Of a DNA stretch of 64,000 nucleotides, positions 7,953-16,774 are shown in pieces. A program made the position numbers and the translations under genes. Below the pieces are notes generated by a model. It was given only the letters and a program-made list of their open reading frames with translations. It made no database searches and was not told the DNA's origin. This DNA comes from Paenibacillus allorhizosphaerae (GTDB lineage Bacteria; Bacillota; Bacilli; Paenibacillales; NBRC-103111), in contig NZ_CAJVCE010000017.1 of NCBI RefSeq assembly GCF_910594985.1, positions 1-64,000 on the forward strand. Reading direction: 5' to 3'. Position 1 is the first letter of the stretch, and each line of letters begins with the position of its first letter.

Positions 7953-8831
7953 CTATGTTAAATCCTTTAACCAGGCAGCAAGTGCCTTGCCAATTTCATG
8001 AGGCGAATCTTCCTGGGGATAATGAAGTCCACGTACGGTGATCTCCGTTTGTATTGGCCAGGTACGGCAGAACTCTACATGAGATGTCGGCATAGTGCCC
8101 GGATCACAGTTGATGAAGAGTTTCGGGACCGAGCTCTGTGCCAACCACTCCCCGTATGTGGTAACAATGTGCGTCACATCAGCCGGGTCTCCATCAAACG
8201 GAAGTTGTCGTGGCCAGGTTAACGTGGGACGGCGTCCTTCGCCAGGCAGCGAAAATGGCCGACGATACTCAGTTATCTCTTCCTCCGTCAACTTACGCAG
8301 AATACCGATTGGAAGGTTAGTCTCGATGAAAGAGTTGTGTTCTAACACCATTTGTTCACCTTCCTCGGATCGTAATGCCTGAAAAATTTTCCGTCCCCGT
8401 TCCGGAATCTCGCTCCAACTACGAGGTTTTATGATTCCCTCCATGTAGGTGATTCCTTTAACGGCCCCCGGATGGCGGTACGCCCAATCAAATCCAAGGG
8501 CCGACCCCCAATCGTGTACCACAAAAGTAACCCGCTTGCGAACATCAAGTTGATCCAAAAGGGCATCGAGATAGCGACGATTCTCTACAAAGGTGTAAGA
8601 GTCGGGGCCACTGTGAGGAATTTTCTCGGAATCACCCATACCTATGAGGTCAGGAGCAATGCAACGACCGAAATCTTGAGCATAAGGAAGAATTTTACGC
8701 CAGAGATAAGAGGAAGTAGGGTTGCCGTGTAGGAAGACAATCGGATCGCCACTTCCTTCGTCTACGTAGGCCATCTCTAAACCAAGCACTCGTTTGCGCT
8801 TTTTTTCGTAGGGAAAAGACGGTTTAACCAT
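7953..8831 (-). CDS. Haloalkane dehalogenase (alpha/beta hydrolase, HLD-II type)
   Basis: 292 residues, the normal family length. The protein is an alpha/beta hydrolase that should hydrolyse carbon-halogen bonds of small haloalkanes. Oxyanion motif HGNPTSSYLWR includes halide-binding N37. The nucleophile elbow VVHDWGSALGF gives nucleophile D107 and halide-binding W108. The catalytic acid is E131 (YMEGII) and the base is H270 (GLHYPQED). D-E-H plus Asn+Trp is the HLD-II arrangement of LinB/DhaA. The gene lies downstream of and in the same orientation as a TetR gene, with a perfect inverted repeat between them. Family assignment is strong; the natural substrate is unknown. Confidence 0.88.
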   Translation of the reverse strand: MVKPSFPYEKKRKRVLGLEMAYVDEGSGDPIVFLHGNPTSSYLWRKILPYAQDFGRCIAPDLIGMGDSEKIPHSGPDSYTFVENRRYLDALLDQLDVRKRVTFVVHDWGSALGFDWAYRHPGAVKGITYMEGIIKPRSWSEIPERGRKIFQALRSEEGEQMVLEHNSFIETNLPIGILRKLTEEEITEYRRPFSLPGEGRRPTLTWPRQLPFDGDPADVTHIVTTYGEWLAQSSVPKLFINCDPGTMPTSHVEFCRTWPIQTEITVRGLHYPQEDSPHEIGKALAAWLKDLT

Positions 8832-8880
8832 TCAGAATCTCACCTTTCATTTGATAGATTGTTATATGTAAATGCTCGCG

Positions 8881-8910
8881 TTAATGAAAGCAAGCACATA
8901 CTTTCATTAA
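8881..8910. promoter_or_regulatory. Probable TetR operator upstream of the haloalkane dehalogenase
   Basis: TTAATGAAAG and CTTTCATTAA form a perfect 10-bp inverted repeat around a 10-bp centre (CAAGCACATA), 50 bp before the dehalogenase start. A related sequence containing TGAAAGCAAG[T]AC on the minus strand precedes the TetR gene at 9557-9580. This suggests that one repressor binds both sites. Confidence 0.65.
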
Positions 8911-8957
8911 TATTATAAGAAAAGCCCCCTTCGGAGCTGTTCTAGAAAAACCAATAA

Positions 8958-9545
8958 CTAAGGGCTGAGTGCCTTAGTAAATATACTTACGCTTTCTTCA
9001 ATAAATTCGTCCAGCGTACCTTCCGAAACCGCTTCTTTGGCATTTAATGTACTGATGAAAGCCCCGTAATTCATCCACATAAACGATAATGCTTGGATTT
9101 CAGGATTTGAGGACACCACTTTGCCTTCTGATGACATTGTAGTTAGATAATTCACGAGCAAACTTTTCAAGTGCTTCGGGTTGCGCGAAGCCTCTTGTAG
9201 AACAGAGTCAGGTAGAGTACTGCTCCCTTTAAGCGCAACTGAAATTAGTTTTCTGTTTCGGTTCATAATGTTATGATACGTTCGACTCACTGTGAGCAGA
9301 TCCTCATGCAGATGTCCTTTGAGACCCTCGTTAAAAAGCCTAGTCATCTCATCGCCATAATGGAACCGGCTGAAGGCGGCCTCAAGCAGTTTTTCTTTCG
9401 TTCGAAAACGCCGAAATAAAGTGACTTCGTTCACACCGGCAGCTAACGCGATTTCTTTGGTCGTTGTGCCGTCGTATCCTTTTTCTGCCATGAGGTCGAT
9501 AGTTGCAAGCAATATTTTTTCGCTAGTAGTTGGATTAGCAGTCAT
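8958..9545 (-). CDS. TetR/AcrR-family transcriptional regulator
   Basis: 195 residues. The N-terminal DNA-binding domain is clear: ILLATIDLMAEKGYDGTT, then KEIALAAGVNEVTLFRRFRTKEKLLEAAF (residues ~10-58) is the TetR helix-turn-helix. The C-terminal part is helical and ligand-binding, with no close functional match recognised. It lies 126 bp upstream of the haloalkane dehalogenase in the same orientation. Matching operator-like sequences before both genes argue for autoregulation and control of the dehalogenase, perhaps with a halogenated or hydrophobic inducer (inference). Confidence 0.85.
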   Translation of the reverse strand: MTANPTTSEKILLATIDLMAEKGYDGTTTKEIALAAGVNEVTLFRRFRTKEKLLEAAFSRFHYGDEMTRLFNEGLKGHLHEDLLTVSRTYHNIMNRNRKLISVALKGSSTLPDSVLQEASRNPKHLKSLLVNYLTTMSSEGKVVSSNPEIQALSFMWMNYGAFISTLNAKEAVSEGTLDEFIEESVSIFTKALSP

Positions 9546-9556
9546 GAGCTTGCCCC

Positions 9557-9580
9557 TTAATGTAAGTACTTGCTTTCAAT
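9557..9580. promoter_or_regulatory. Probable operator upstream of the TetR gene
   Basis: TTAATGTAAGTACTTGCTTT (continuing CAAT) lies 12 bp before the TetR start. Its reverse complement, TTGAAAGCAAGTACTTACAT, shares TGAAAGCAAG-[CT]-AC-[AT]-TAC with the perfect dyad at 8881-8910, so it is a likely autoregulatory site. Confidence 0.55.
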
Positions 9581-9662
9581 TTACTATAGATTACGTGTAA
9601 TTAAATGTCAATACAGAGGAGTTTGACCGCTGTTGCCCAAAATTTCGGCTTGCCTCATTATC

Positions 9663-9732
9663 ACGCTAAAGAAGTACGATAGTTCAATACCATAACGGCT
9701 GCCGCGGGGCAGCCGTCATTGCGCTATAGTGC
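9663..9732. repeat. Dispersed intergenic repeat, copy 6
   Basis: ACGCTAAAGAAGTACGATAG and TTCAATACC precede a perfect 9-bp hairpin, ACGGCTGCC/GGCAGCCGT. Copies 6 and 7 are the only structure I can see in the 750-bp gap 9581-10332. No gene is supported there. Confidence 0.55.
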
Positions 9733-10029
9733 AGATTAAAGCAAAGAGCGATCTAGTTTTCTTTTTTGTTATGCGATGTCATTCCGCAATGACCCTGTTT
9801 AATAAGTCGCGCAAATTGATTCAACATCCATTACAGAAAAAAAGGAATACGGCGGGACTTAAGATATGGTACCGCCGTCATAAGATATAGTAAACTGTTT
9901 TCTCCAAAAAATATAAAGGAGCACGATGATGATGGTCAATTGACCGGGAGAGGGAGAATATAAAAATACATAATGCTCGGATGATAGACAACCAGCAACT
10001 GAGAGACAAGGACTCTGGCGACCTTTATT

Positions 10030-10085
10030 AAGCAAACGGGATACGATAGTTCAACACTAATACGGCTGCCGCAGGGTAGACGTTA
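10030..10085. repeat. Dispersed intergenic repeat, copy 7 (degenerate hairpin)
   Basis: AAGCAAACGGGATACGATAG, TTCAACACTAA and ACGGCTGCCGCAGGGTAGACGT. The leader is conserved but the right arm of the hairpin has decayed (GGGTAGACGT instead of GGCAGCCGT). Confidence 0.5.
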
Positions 10086-10332
10086 TTTAATAAAAAAATT
10101 ACACGGAATAATTATGAAAAGCAAAGGGAGAATAGTTCCATAATATATAAAGCTGGCCTCCTAGATATTTTGGGGGTCCGCTTTAATTTCTTTTATTTAA
10201 CATTACAGACATCGTATAAAGAGCAGTGTTGCAAAGAAGAATGCGAGAGGTTCCAATCGGATCGTTGCATTCCCGTATCCGAAAAGCCGTTCCGCACCCA
10301 TTGAGAACGAATGCCTGCTCCATCGGTGGCGC

Positions 10333-11211
10333 TTACGCTAGAACGGCTGGCTTGAGCACTTCTTCGCACCATTGGCGGAAGCTGGTGGGGGTGGTGGACT
10401 CGGGGGTACGCGGATCGACGTTGTAGATGCCCCGGTCGACCGCGGCCGCCATGTTGATCAGCCCCTGCGCCCATGCTTCGGTCATCCCATGCTGTATTAA
10501 CGTAGCCTTGTAGACTTCGCCGGGGACCTGCTGGAAACGAATCGGCCTCTCGAGCACCTCGGACATGATCTGTGCCATGTCGTTGAAGGACAGGTCCTCG
10601 GGTCCACGTACCGGGATGCAGTCTTGTCCGCTCCAGGAGTGATTGAGCAGCAGATTGGCGGCGAGGGCGGCGATATCGTGGGTAGCACAGTGTGGAACCT
10701 TGCGATCCCCGGACATCGGATAGAAGAACATCCCCTGGCGTTTGATCGGTTCGACCTGCCAGAGCATATTCTCCATGAACCCCGGCATGCACAGCGAGCG
10801 GTAAAACACACCCGTGCTCTCGATAAGATCGTCCATGGCGAATATTGCTGAGATCTGTCCGGCGTTCTTGGCGAACCCGCGGCCCAGGCTCGAAACACCG
10901 ATCACGCGCTTAACGCCCTGACTATTGATAGCTTCGCACACCGGCCGGACGAAGCCCAGAATGTGGCCCTGGATGCTCTTGGATTGGGGGTAAGGGGGGA
11001 CTAGCCAAAACACGGAGTCAGCGCCTGCGAATGCCTTGGTGACGACATCGATATCGTCATGTGACCCCTTCACGACCTCAACGCGCTCGTGCACGCGAGG
11101 GGAAAGACGTGAGGGATCGCGCGCGATCACGCGGATTGCCTCTGCGCTATCAAGGACAAGGTCGAGGACCTGGCGGCCGATCTGGCCGGTGGGAGTGGTG
11201 ATAACAATCAT
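10333..11211 (-). CDS. NmrA-like NAD(P)-binding protein (atypical SDR)
   Basis: 292 residues from the ATG at 11211; an upstream in-frame TTG at 11220 is also possible and a GGA-rich site precedes both. The start MIVITTPTGQIGRQVLDLVL is the T-G-x-x-G-x-x-G dinucleotide motif of NmrA/HSCARG-type atypical short-chain dehydrogenases. FWLVPPYPQ and VKRVIGVSSLG also fit. Members bind NADP(H) and either reduce quinones or act as redox sensors. The gene is divergent from a TetR gene (11493) across a 280-bp region with an extended dyad, so it is probably that regulator's target. GC is high relative to its flanks. Confidence 0.8.
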   Translation of the reverse strand: MIVITTPTGQIGRQVLDLVLDSAEAIRVIARDPSRLSPRVHERVEVVKGSHDDIDVVTKAFAGADSVFWLVPPYPQSKSIQGHILGFVRPVCEAINSQGVKRVIGVSSLGRGFAKNAGQISAIFAMDDLIESTGVFYRSLCMPGFMENMLWQVEPIKRQGMFFYPMSGDRKVPHCATHDIAALAANLLLNHSWSGQDCIPVRGPEDLSFNDMAQIMSEVLERPIRFQQVPGEVYKATLIQHGMTEAWAQGLINMAAAVDRGIYNVDPRTPESTTPTSFRQWCEEVLKPAVLA

Positions 11212-11278
11212 GAGAATCAATCATCCTTTCTTGTGGTTTGCCGGACTTAAATGACTGGTTCGAGAGACCGACACAGAA

Positions 11279-11330
11279 ATAATACAGTGTTGTTTAAACA
11301 TCAATTTCGTGTAAACTTATACTGTATTAT
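11279..11330. promoter_or_regulatory. Extended dyad between the NmrA-like and TetR genes
   Basis: ATAATACAGT (11279-11288) and ACTGTATTAT (11321-11330) form a perfect 10-bp inverted repeat. The symmetry extends inward: reading each arm from its outer end gives ATAATACAGT-x-T-x-GTTTA-x-AC on both sides. Two facing ~22-bp half-sites in a divergent intergenic region are what a TetR-type operator pair looks like. Confidence 0.55.
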
Positions 11331-11492
11331 GAATGATAAACAGTTTGAGCGATCCGAGCAATCAGCAGAGGGGCATGATCGTTGTATAGACAACATCAGC
11401 GCGTTTTTGTTGTCTTTGAGCCGCAAATCTCTCTTTGGTTCATGTTTGTTGCGGAATCCTGAATATTCCTAAGTTGAGGAGCGAGGTAGAGC

Positions 11493-12104
11493 ATGCCGGT
11501 AAACCAAAACGATCCCCGTGTTAAACGCACGCGACAGTTATTGCTACAATCCTTTATGGAACTTCTCGAGCAAAAGAAAAATATTTACTCCATTTCCGTG
11601 CAAGACATTACCGATCGCGCGACGGTTAATCGAGCCACATTTTACGCACACTTCGAAGATAAATATGCTTTTCTTGAGTGTTGGATGAGGGGAAAATTCC
11701 AAAGGAAATTGGAATTGGAATTACCCAGCTCTTCAATATCGAATATGAGTAGCTTGCGAACCTTAATTCAAATCGTATTTGATTTTCTTGCCCGTACCAG
11801 ACAATATATGATTCGGACTCCAGAGAACAGTCGGTATGAACCGTTGTTTGAAAGCGCAATTCATAAAGAACTTTATCAACTTTTGTTTACATGGTTGAGC
11901 GTAGAAGCGAGAACGCCTGTTTCAAAAAAAGTAGTGGAACCCACGGCCCTCGTCATAAGTTGGGGCATACTGGGGACAGCCATTCACTGGAGTCGAAACC
12001 CTCAAAATCGCTCGGCCGATGCGATGGTTCGAGAAGTGTTGGTGGTAGTGGCTGCGGGTTTGGCTCCCGTTTTGGAAGAGCCTCAGAAGGATATTCCATT
12101 GTAA
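11493..12104 (+). CDS. TetR/AcrR-family transcriptional regulator
   Basis: 203 residues, ATG with GAGGAGCGAGG upstream. The N-terminal helix-turn-helix reads RTRQLLLQSFMELLEQKK, then ISVQDITDRATVNRATFYAHFEDKYAFLE (residues ~12-60). The C-terminal helical domain is of the type seen in regulators of oxidoreductase genes. The divergent NmrA-like reductase and the dyad between the two genes suggest that it represses that gene and itself. Confidence 0.82.
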   Translation: MPVNQNDPRVKRTRQLLLQSFMELLEQKKNIYSISVQDITDRATVNRATFYAHFEDKYAFLECWMRGKFQRKLELELPSSSISNMSSLRTLIQIVFDFLARTRQYMIRTPENSRYEPLFESAIHKELYQLLFTWLSVEARTPVSKKVVEPTALVISWGILGTAIHWSRNPQNRSADAMVREVLVVVAAGLAPVLEEPQKDIPL

Positions 12105-12130
12105 TGAACTTAAAGCGAAATTAATAAACC

Positions 12131-12231
12131 GGTTGAACTAAGGGGAGAACGATAGCTCAATCATGACATGATGGCAGCCGGCCAAATGTTCGGCTGCCGC
12201 CGTTGCGCTAACAGGAAGTTTAGTTCAACAA
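12131..12231. repeat. Dispersed intergenic repeat, copy 8 (longest)
   Basis: GGTTGAACTAAGGGGAGAAC, GATAGCTCAATCATGA, an 8-bp stem GGCAGCCG/CGGCTGCC, then CGCTAACAGGAAGTTTAG and TTCAACAACA. Both ends carry GTTGAACTAA/TTTAGTTCAAC-like inverted termini. The full unit is therefore about 100 bp with short terminal inverted repeats. Confidence 0.65.
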
Positions 12232-12313
12232 CATCTAAAAATAAATAAAGAAATGTCCGATATCCTCACATTCACAGTACAAATGCTTATTCCTAGAGAA
12301 ATCAGATGTCTCG

Positions 12314-12332
12314 TATAATGTAAGCGTTTCAA
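12314..12332 (+). promoter_or_regulatory. Probable -10 box and cre-like sequence upstream of the GH43-like gene
   Basis: TATAAT at 12314-12319 overlaps TGTAAGCGTTTCAA (12319-12332). The latter resembles a CcpA catabolite-response element with one base missing. A -35 box is not clear. The site lies 50 bp before the gene and would fit glucose repression of a polysaccharide-acting enzyme. Confidence 0.4.
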
Positions 12333-12382
12333 CGATTTTCGTGCATGATTAAAATATTCTAAGTAAGGAAAGGGTGAAGGAT

Positions 12383-15300
12383 ATGCTAACTTTATCGCCG
12401 CTTCGTCGATTGGTGGCAAGCGTACTGGCCATTATTGTTATGTTTGGTGCGACTTTTCCACTTCGGATTGCGCCAGCGTTTGCGGAAGCGGCTCCACGGC
12501 TGGACAACTATTTCAAAGTCAGTTCAGGCAAGGATCAAGGCAAGAAAATGCCGCTTTACGACGCTACCATCGAGAAATACAACGGATACTACTATGTAGC
12601 CGGTACTGGGACAGCCGGGAATTTCTACAGGTCTCCGGATTTGATTCATTGGGAGGGGCCGATACGGTTTATTTCAACCGACCCGGCAACGCTTCCGCCG
12701 TACGCGCCAAACGATCCGACATTGGCGAGATATGGAGCATCGGACTTTTTCTACCACAACGGAGTCATGTTTTACGGCTTTAACAGTACGAATCTGCTGC
12801 ACGGCAATCCTTCAACCATGTCCACCGCTGCGCCAATGTTTGAGCACAGCTTCTGGAATCAGCCATATGACAGCGGCATTGACCCTCAATTTTTTATTTC
12901 GGCCAATGGAGATTTGGTTTATCTTCGTAAGGTGAATCCCGACGAGAACGATCCGAATACCGGGATGCCTATGCGAGGACGCGCCGGTGCCTGGCTATGG
13001 AAAGTAAACTCTTTCTTCGATGAGCTTGGCAATCCCTCCAGGGGAAAGGCGAAGGAGATGATGTATTCACAGCCAGGTCATTGGGGCAACTTGAACCACC
13101 TTAATTTCGAAGGCCCTGAGCTTGCCTACCACAATGGGCAGTATTATATGCTTTACGCATCCAACCAAATGGATCCGAGGACAGGTCTGTACGAAACAGG
13201 CGTGGCCCAGGCTTCAACGTACGACGGCTTCGACAATAGCAAGAAATATCCGGGCAAACTGCTCGCACGCAACATTGAAAGCTTGTTGCTCAATTACAAG
13301 GTGATCCTGCCTACCTCAGAGCATGGTGCGCAGACTTACAAGTTCACGTATACGGACCCTGACCAAGGCTGGGAGAGTATAAGTTACCCGGCAACCGGAT
13401 GGAACAGCGGGGATGGAGGATTTGGATGGCCTCAGTATATTGTGCCGCCTGCAAAGGTGCCAAGTATATACACGGTTTGGGGCTCGCCGACCAGTCCCGA
13501 TACCTTATGGGCGCGACGTACGTTTACATTAAACGAGGTTCCCGGCAAAGCAGTGCTTCGGCATCGTCTGGAGGGATATGGCAGCATATACATTAATGGA
13601 CAGGAGGTTGTCAAGCAGAATGGGGCGCAGCCAGCCTACAAAATGGTGGAGGTGCCGGCCGGATTGCTCAAGCCAGGACAAAATGTAATTGCGGCAAAAG
13701 TCAGCCATCAGGGCCCGGTTGAGCTCGACAACTACCATTTGGACTTCGGTTTATACGATACGAATGGCTTAGCCATAGAGCCCGATATTGTTGGGCCATC
13801 ACAGCCTAATATTGTGAAAGGTCCCAATGGCTTCGAGACTTGGATCATGTACAAGGCTTTCTGGGACGGCGTGAATGGCCAAGGAAAAGACAGGGTTGAG
13901 TTTTGGGGAGATGAAATGGTCGTCGATGGGCCGTCTTCCGGGAAGTCGGAGGAAATGAAGTTCGATGCGTGGACACCTTCATTCCAGGACCGATTTGAAG
14001 CTTCGACGTCGAGTCTAGCGAACTATACTGTCCCTACGGAAGGTGTGAGCATGAAGGACGGCAGGCTGGCGATGGACGGGACGAACGGCCCCAAACAGCT
14101 GTTGTTAAGCGGTAAAGAGCTGGAAAACTATTTCATGGAGATCAATATTCGGTTCGATAGCGGTGAACGGGGTCAAGCCGGAGCGGTGGTATGGTACCGC
14201 GATGAGAATAACCAGGTGAAGCTGCTGATTGACCGCGAACAAAGAAAATACCGCATGGTATATAAGCTAAATGGACAAGAGTCGATTCAAGAGGCTGTAT
14301 TGCCGTCTACCTTTCGGTTTCGGCATGAGGATCCCCGGGCGGCCGGATATGAGGAGCAGTATCACACCCTGATCGTGTATAAGAACGGTTCCAAGCTTTT
14401 CGCAGAGCTTGATCATTACAAGCTGAACAATGATCAGCCGGTACTTGAGCTGCCTTCAATTGCATCGCCAGGTCAGCTAGGCTATGCATGCGAAGGTGCT
14501 GCTTGCAGTATGGACAATGTTACAGTTACATCGGGATGGAACGAATACGGCACCTTATTCGAAGGCTGGTCCGATAAGTGGCAAAAAGATAAGAGAGGCC
14601 TTACCTCTCCGTCCATAGGGGAAGCAATAACGGTGAAAGGAGACCCCACCCGAGAACACGAATTTTCCGTAAACATCCATACGGGTTCGCTTCCTGACAC
14701 CGGTAAAGCAGGCATTATACTTGCCTATGTCGATCCGCAAAATTATATGATGGCGTATACGAATTATGAGAACAAGCAATTCGAAATCGTTAAGGTGGAA
14801 AATGGAAAAAGGGAGTTGCTGCAGTCCGTCTCAACTTCCAGAGATACAATTTACGGTCATGTCAACCCCGAGCCTAATGGGCAGACCGAGTATATTTACC
14901 GATTGAGAGGACCTGCCGAAGTATCGCAGGCGAGGGTGCTTTGGACGTACGGCGAATTTAAGTACTTGAATAAATCATTTCTGCTGCCCAACCAGGCATC
15001 GCCAAACTTTGGCTTTGATCGATGGGACGCAGGTAAGCAGTCGTGGAACGCCATTCCCTTCCAGTACACTTTTAACGGTAGGGGCGTTTATCACGATGCA
15101 AGCTTCACGACAAGCGTAAAGACAGATCAACTCCGCATGCGGGTTCCTGCTCAGATCAATCGTCCATTTTCCTTCGCGATCCACGAGGACATTAGCTCTC
15201 AAAATTTTTACAAGACCGTTCGTAAGGATGGCCGAATCTATGTATGGATAAACCACAAACTGGTGTTCAACGTGGAGGATCCCTTCCTTCATGAAAAAGC

Positions 15301-16348
15301 CAAAACGGGACTTTATACCGATGGAGTCTCAGCCTCTTACAATGCTGTAACGGCCTTTGATATAAGCGACACCAGACCGCCGCATACAGAAGCTGAAGCA
15401 AACGGACAGAAAGGCGATAACGGATGGTACAACTCCGATGTCACTATAACGCTATCAAGCAGCGGGGTTGCTTCCGGGACGTCTGGCACGTACTACAGCC
15501 TGGATGGAGGAGCTTCATGGACTTTATATAGCCAGCCTATTGCTGTAACGACGGAGGGCGTAACTTCGTTTCACTACTATTCTGTCGATGAGCTCGGCAA
15601 TCAAGAGCCGGTAAGGTCCATGAGCATTGCTATTGATAAAACAGCTCCAACCATTGCATCCATCCCTGATCGTCCGGCAAATAGTCGAGGGTGGTACAAC
15701 GACTCCGTGACATTCCGATTCACTTGTGAAGATGCCATTTCCGGAATCGAGAAGTGTCCGGATCCTACCACGATTTCCGAAGAAGGAAACGGATTGTCCG
15801 TCACAGGGTCCGTATATGACTTAGTCGGGAATCAAGGCACAGTCGTTGTACCTTTCATCCGTATCGATAAGACTGTGCCACAAATTAACTACTCGGTTAC
15901 GGGAGCCGTTTACGGCAAGTATTTAATCAACCAGCAAGTAAATGTGGTCTGTCAAGCGGTTGACAGCTTGTCCGGACTGGCGAGCTCGACTTGTCTTCCG
16001 GTTTCAGCCCCAGCCTATGAGCTTGGCTTGGGTGATCATACCTTTGCAGCGACGGCCGTTGACTTGGCGGGTAATGTCGGACAAGGACAAGTGACCATAC
16101 GTATTGAGGCAGATTATGAGTCGCTGGGCGGCTTGACGGAAAAGCTGGTAACGGAGAGAGGCATCGCCAATTCTCTTCAAGTTAAGCTGAGAGCCGCACA
16201 GATGAGCCGGGAGAAAGAGAATAAACAAGCGGCAATTCATCAGCTTCAAGCTTATACCCATGGGGTTGAAGCGCAAACCGGCAAGTCGATCAGCGCTGCG
16301 GATGCCAAGCTGCTCATTGCATGCGCTAAAGAATTAATCTTGAAATAA
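12383..16348 (+). CDS. Large secreted GH43-like propeller protein with jelly-roll insert, Ig-like and FIMAH domains
   Basis: 1321 residues from ATG 12383 (AAAGGGTG 6 bases upstream). Signal peptide cleaved after about residue 34 (PAFA-EA). Residues ~40-330 and ~450-520 look like a five-bladed GH43-type propeller. Candidate catalytic residues are D60 (MPLYDATIEKYNGYYYVAGT), D167 (SGIDPQFF) and E243 (NFEGPELAYHNGQYY). The propeller is interrupted at ~340-450 by a jelly-roll segment (WARRTFTL...IYINGQEVV) like those of GH2-type enzymes. Two LamG/CBM66-like sandwiches follow, then OmpL47/Ig-like repeats (NGWYNSDVTITL, RGWYNDSVTFRF) and a C-terminal FIMAH helical domain. Its paralogue is at 23012. 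Likely an extracellular glycosidase; substrate unknown. Confidence 0.7.
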   Translation: MLTLSPLRRLVASVLAIIVMFGATFPLRIAPAFAEAAPRLDNYFKVSSGKDQGKKMPLYDATIEKYNGYYYVAGTGTAGNFYRSPDLIHWEGPIRFISTDPATLPPYAPNDPTLARYGASDFFYHNGVMFYGFNSTNLLHGNPSTMSTAAPMFEHSFWNQPYDSGIDPQFFISANGDLVYLRKVNPDENDPNTGMPMRGRAGAWLWKVNSFFDELGNPSRGKAKEMMYSQPGHWGNLNHLNFEGPELAYHNGQYYMLYASNQMDPRTGLYETGVAQASTYDGFDNSKKYPGKLLARNIESLLLNYKVILPTSEHGAQTYKFTYTDPDQGWESISYPATGWNSGDGGFGWPQYIVPPAKVPSIYTVWGSPTSPDTLWARRTFTLNEVPGKAVLRHRLEGYGSIYINGQEVVKQNGAQPAYKMVEVPAGLLKPGQNVIAAKVSHQGPVELDNYHLDFGLYDTNGLAIEPDIVGPSQPNIVKGPNGFETWIMYKAFWDGVNGQGKDRVEFWGDEMVVDGPSSGKSEEMKFDAWTPSFQDRFEASTSSLANYTVPTEGVSMKDGRLAMDGTNGPKQLLLSGKELENYFMEINIRFDSGERGQAGAVVWYRDENNQVKLLIDREQRKYRMVYKLNGQESIQEAVLPSTFRFRHEDPRAAGYEEQYHTLIVYKNGSKLFAELDHYKLNNDQPVLELPSIASPGQLGYACEGAACSMDNVTVTSGWNEYGTLFEGWSDKWQKDKRGLTSPSIGEAITVKGDPTREHEFSVNIHTGSLPDTGKAGIILAYVDPQNYMMAYTNYENKQFEIVKVENGKRELLQSVSTSRDTIYGHVNPEPNGQTEYIYRLRGPAEVSQARVLWTYGEFKYLNKSFLLPNQASPNFGFDRWDAGKQSWNAIPFQYTFNGRGVYHDASFTTSVKTDQLRMRVPAQINRPFSFAIHEDISSQNFYKTVRKDGRIYVWINHKLVFNVEDPFLHEKAKTGLYTDGVSASYNAVTAFDISDTRPPHTEAEANGQKGDNGWYNSDVTITLSSSGVASGTSGTYYSLDGGASWTLYSQPIAVTTEGVTSFHYYSVDELGNQEPVRSMSIAIDKTAPTIASIPDRPANSRGWYNDSVTFRFTCEDAISGIEKCPDPTTISEEGNGLSVTGSVYDLVGNQGTVVVPFIRIDKTVPQINYSVTGAVYGKYLINQQVNVVCQAVDSLSGLASSTCLPVSAPAYELGLGDHTFAATAVDLAGNVGQGQVTIRIEADYESLGGLTEKLVTERGIANSLQVKLRAAQMSREKENKQAAIHQLQAYTHGVEAQTGKSISAADAKLLIACAKELILK

Positions 16349-16365
16349 GAGAACGCTTCTAGGTC

Positions 16366-16503
16366 TGATATGCTCCCCTTTAAGTAGACAGGTTCAATAA
16401 TTAAACCGCTACTCGAAGGGGAGCTTTCTTTGTCTAAAAAAGTGGTAATCGCCCAAAGGCACAACATCAGCGTCAATACCTTAGTGAAATGGCGACACCG
16501 GTA
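16366..16503 (+). mobile_element. Decayed left end of an IS3-family element
   Basis: Bases 16366-16391 match the IS terminus at 93-118 (reverse-complemented) at 21 of 26 positions by hand alignment, including CAAGTAGACAG-like TTAAGTAGACAG. A short frame follows, reading L-S-K-K-V-V-I-A-Q-R-H-N-I-S-V-N-T-L-V-K and WRHR-stop (to 16503), similar to the helix-turn-helix start of OrfA. Nothing else of the element remains. Confidence 0.5.
16372..16432 (+). terminator. Terminator of the GH43-like gene formed with IS-derived sequence
   Basis: A perfect 9-bp stem, GCTCCCCTT (16372-16380) and AAGGGGAGC (16416-16424), is followed by TTTCTTTG. The left arm lies inside the IS-like terminus. The remaining gap to 16774 contains only an AT-rich palindrome (ATATATTG...CAATATAT near 16541-16561) and no gene. 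Confidence 0.55.
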
Positions 16504-16774
16504 AGAGGACTTATTTTTTTATGCTCCATAAAAGCACAAATATATTGTGTAACAATATATAAATACCGAGTGACCATAAGGGTTGTGAATATGTCCTAAA
16601 TTTAAGAATTTTATATCATTAAACATTGTTTTTGTTGGAAGCCGGTCATTATATGACGGCATTCTCAAAATTGCATCCCAGGTCTCTCCCGCCGGACAAT
16701 AGCGCGGCGCCTACCGGAAAGCCGGAATATGGGGTATATGCCTGCATGCGTGGTTCGCGAGCATACGGTATGAT

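Noticed and set aside
9846..9880. ACGGCGG/CCGCCGT inverted repeat as a terminator
   Set aside because: It has a long loop, no T-run, and no gene ends nearby.
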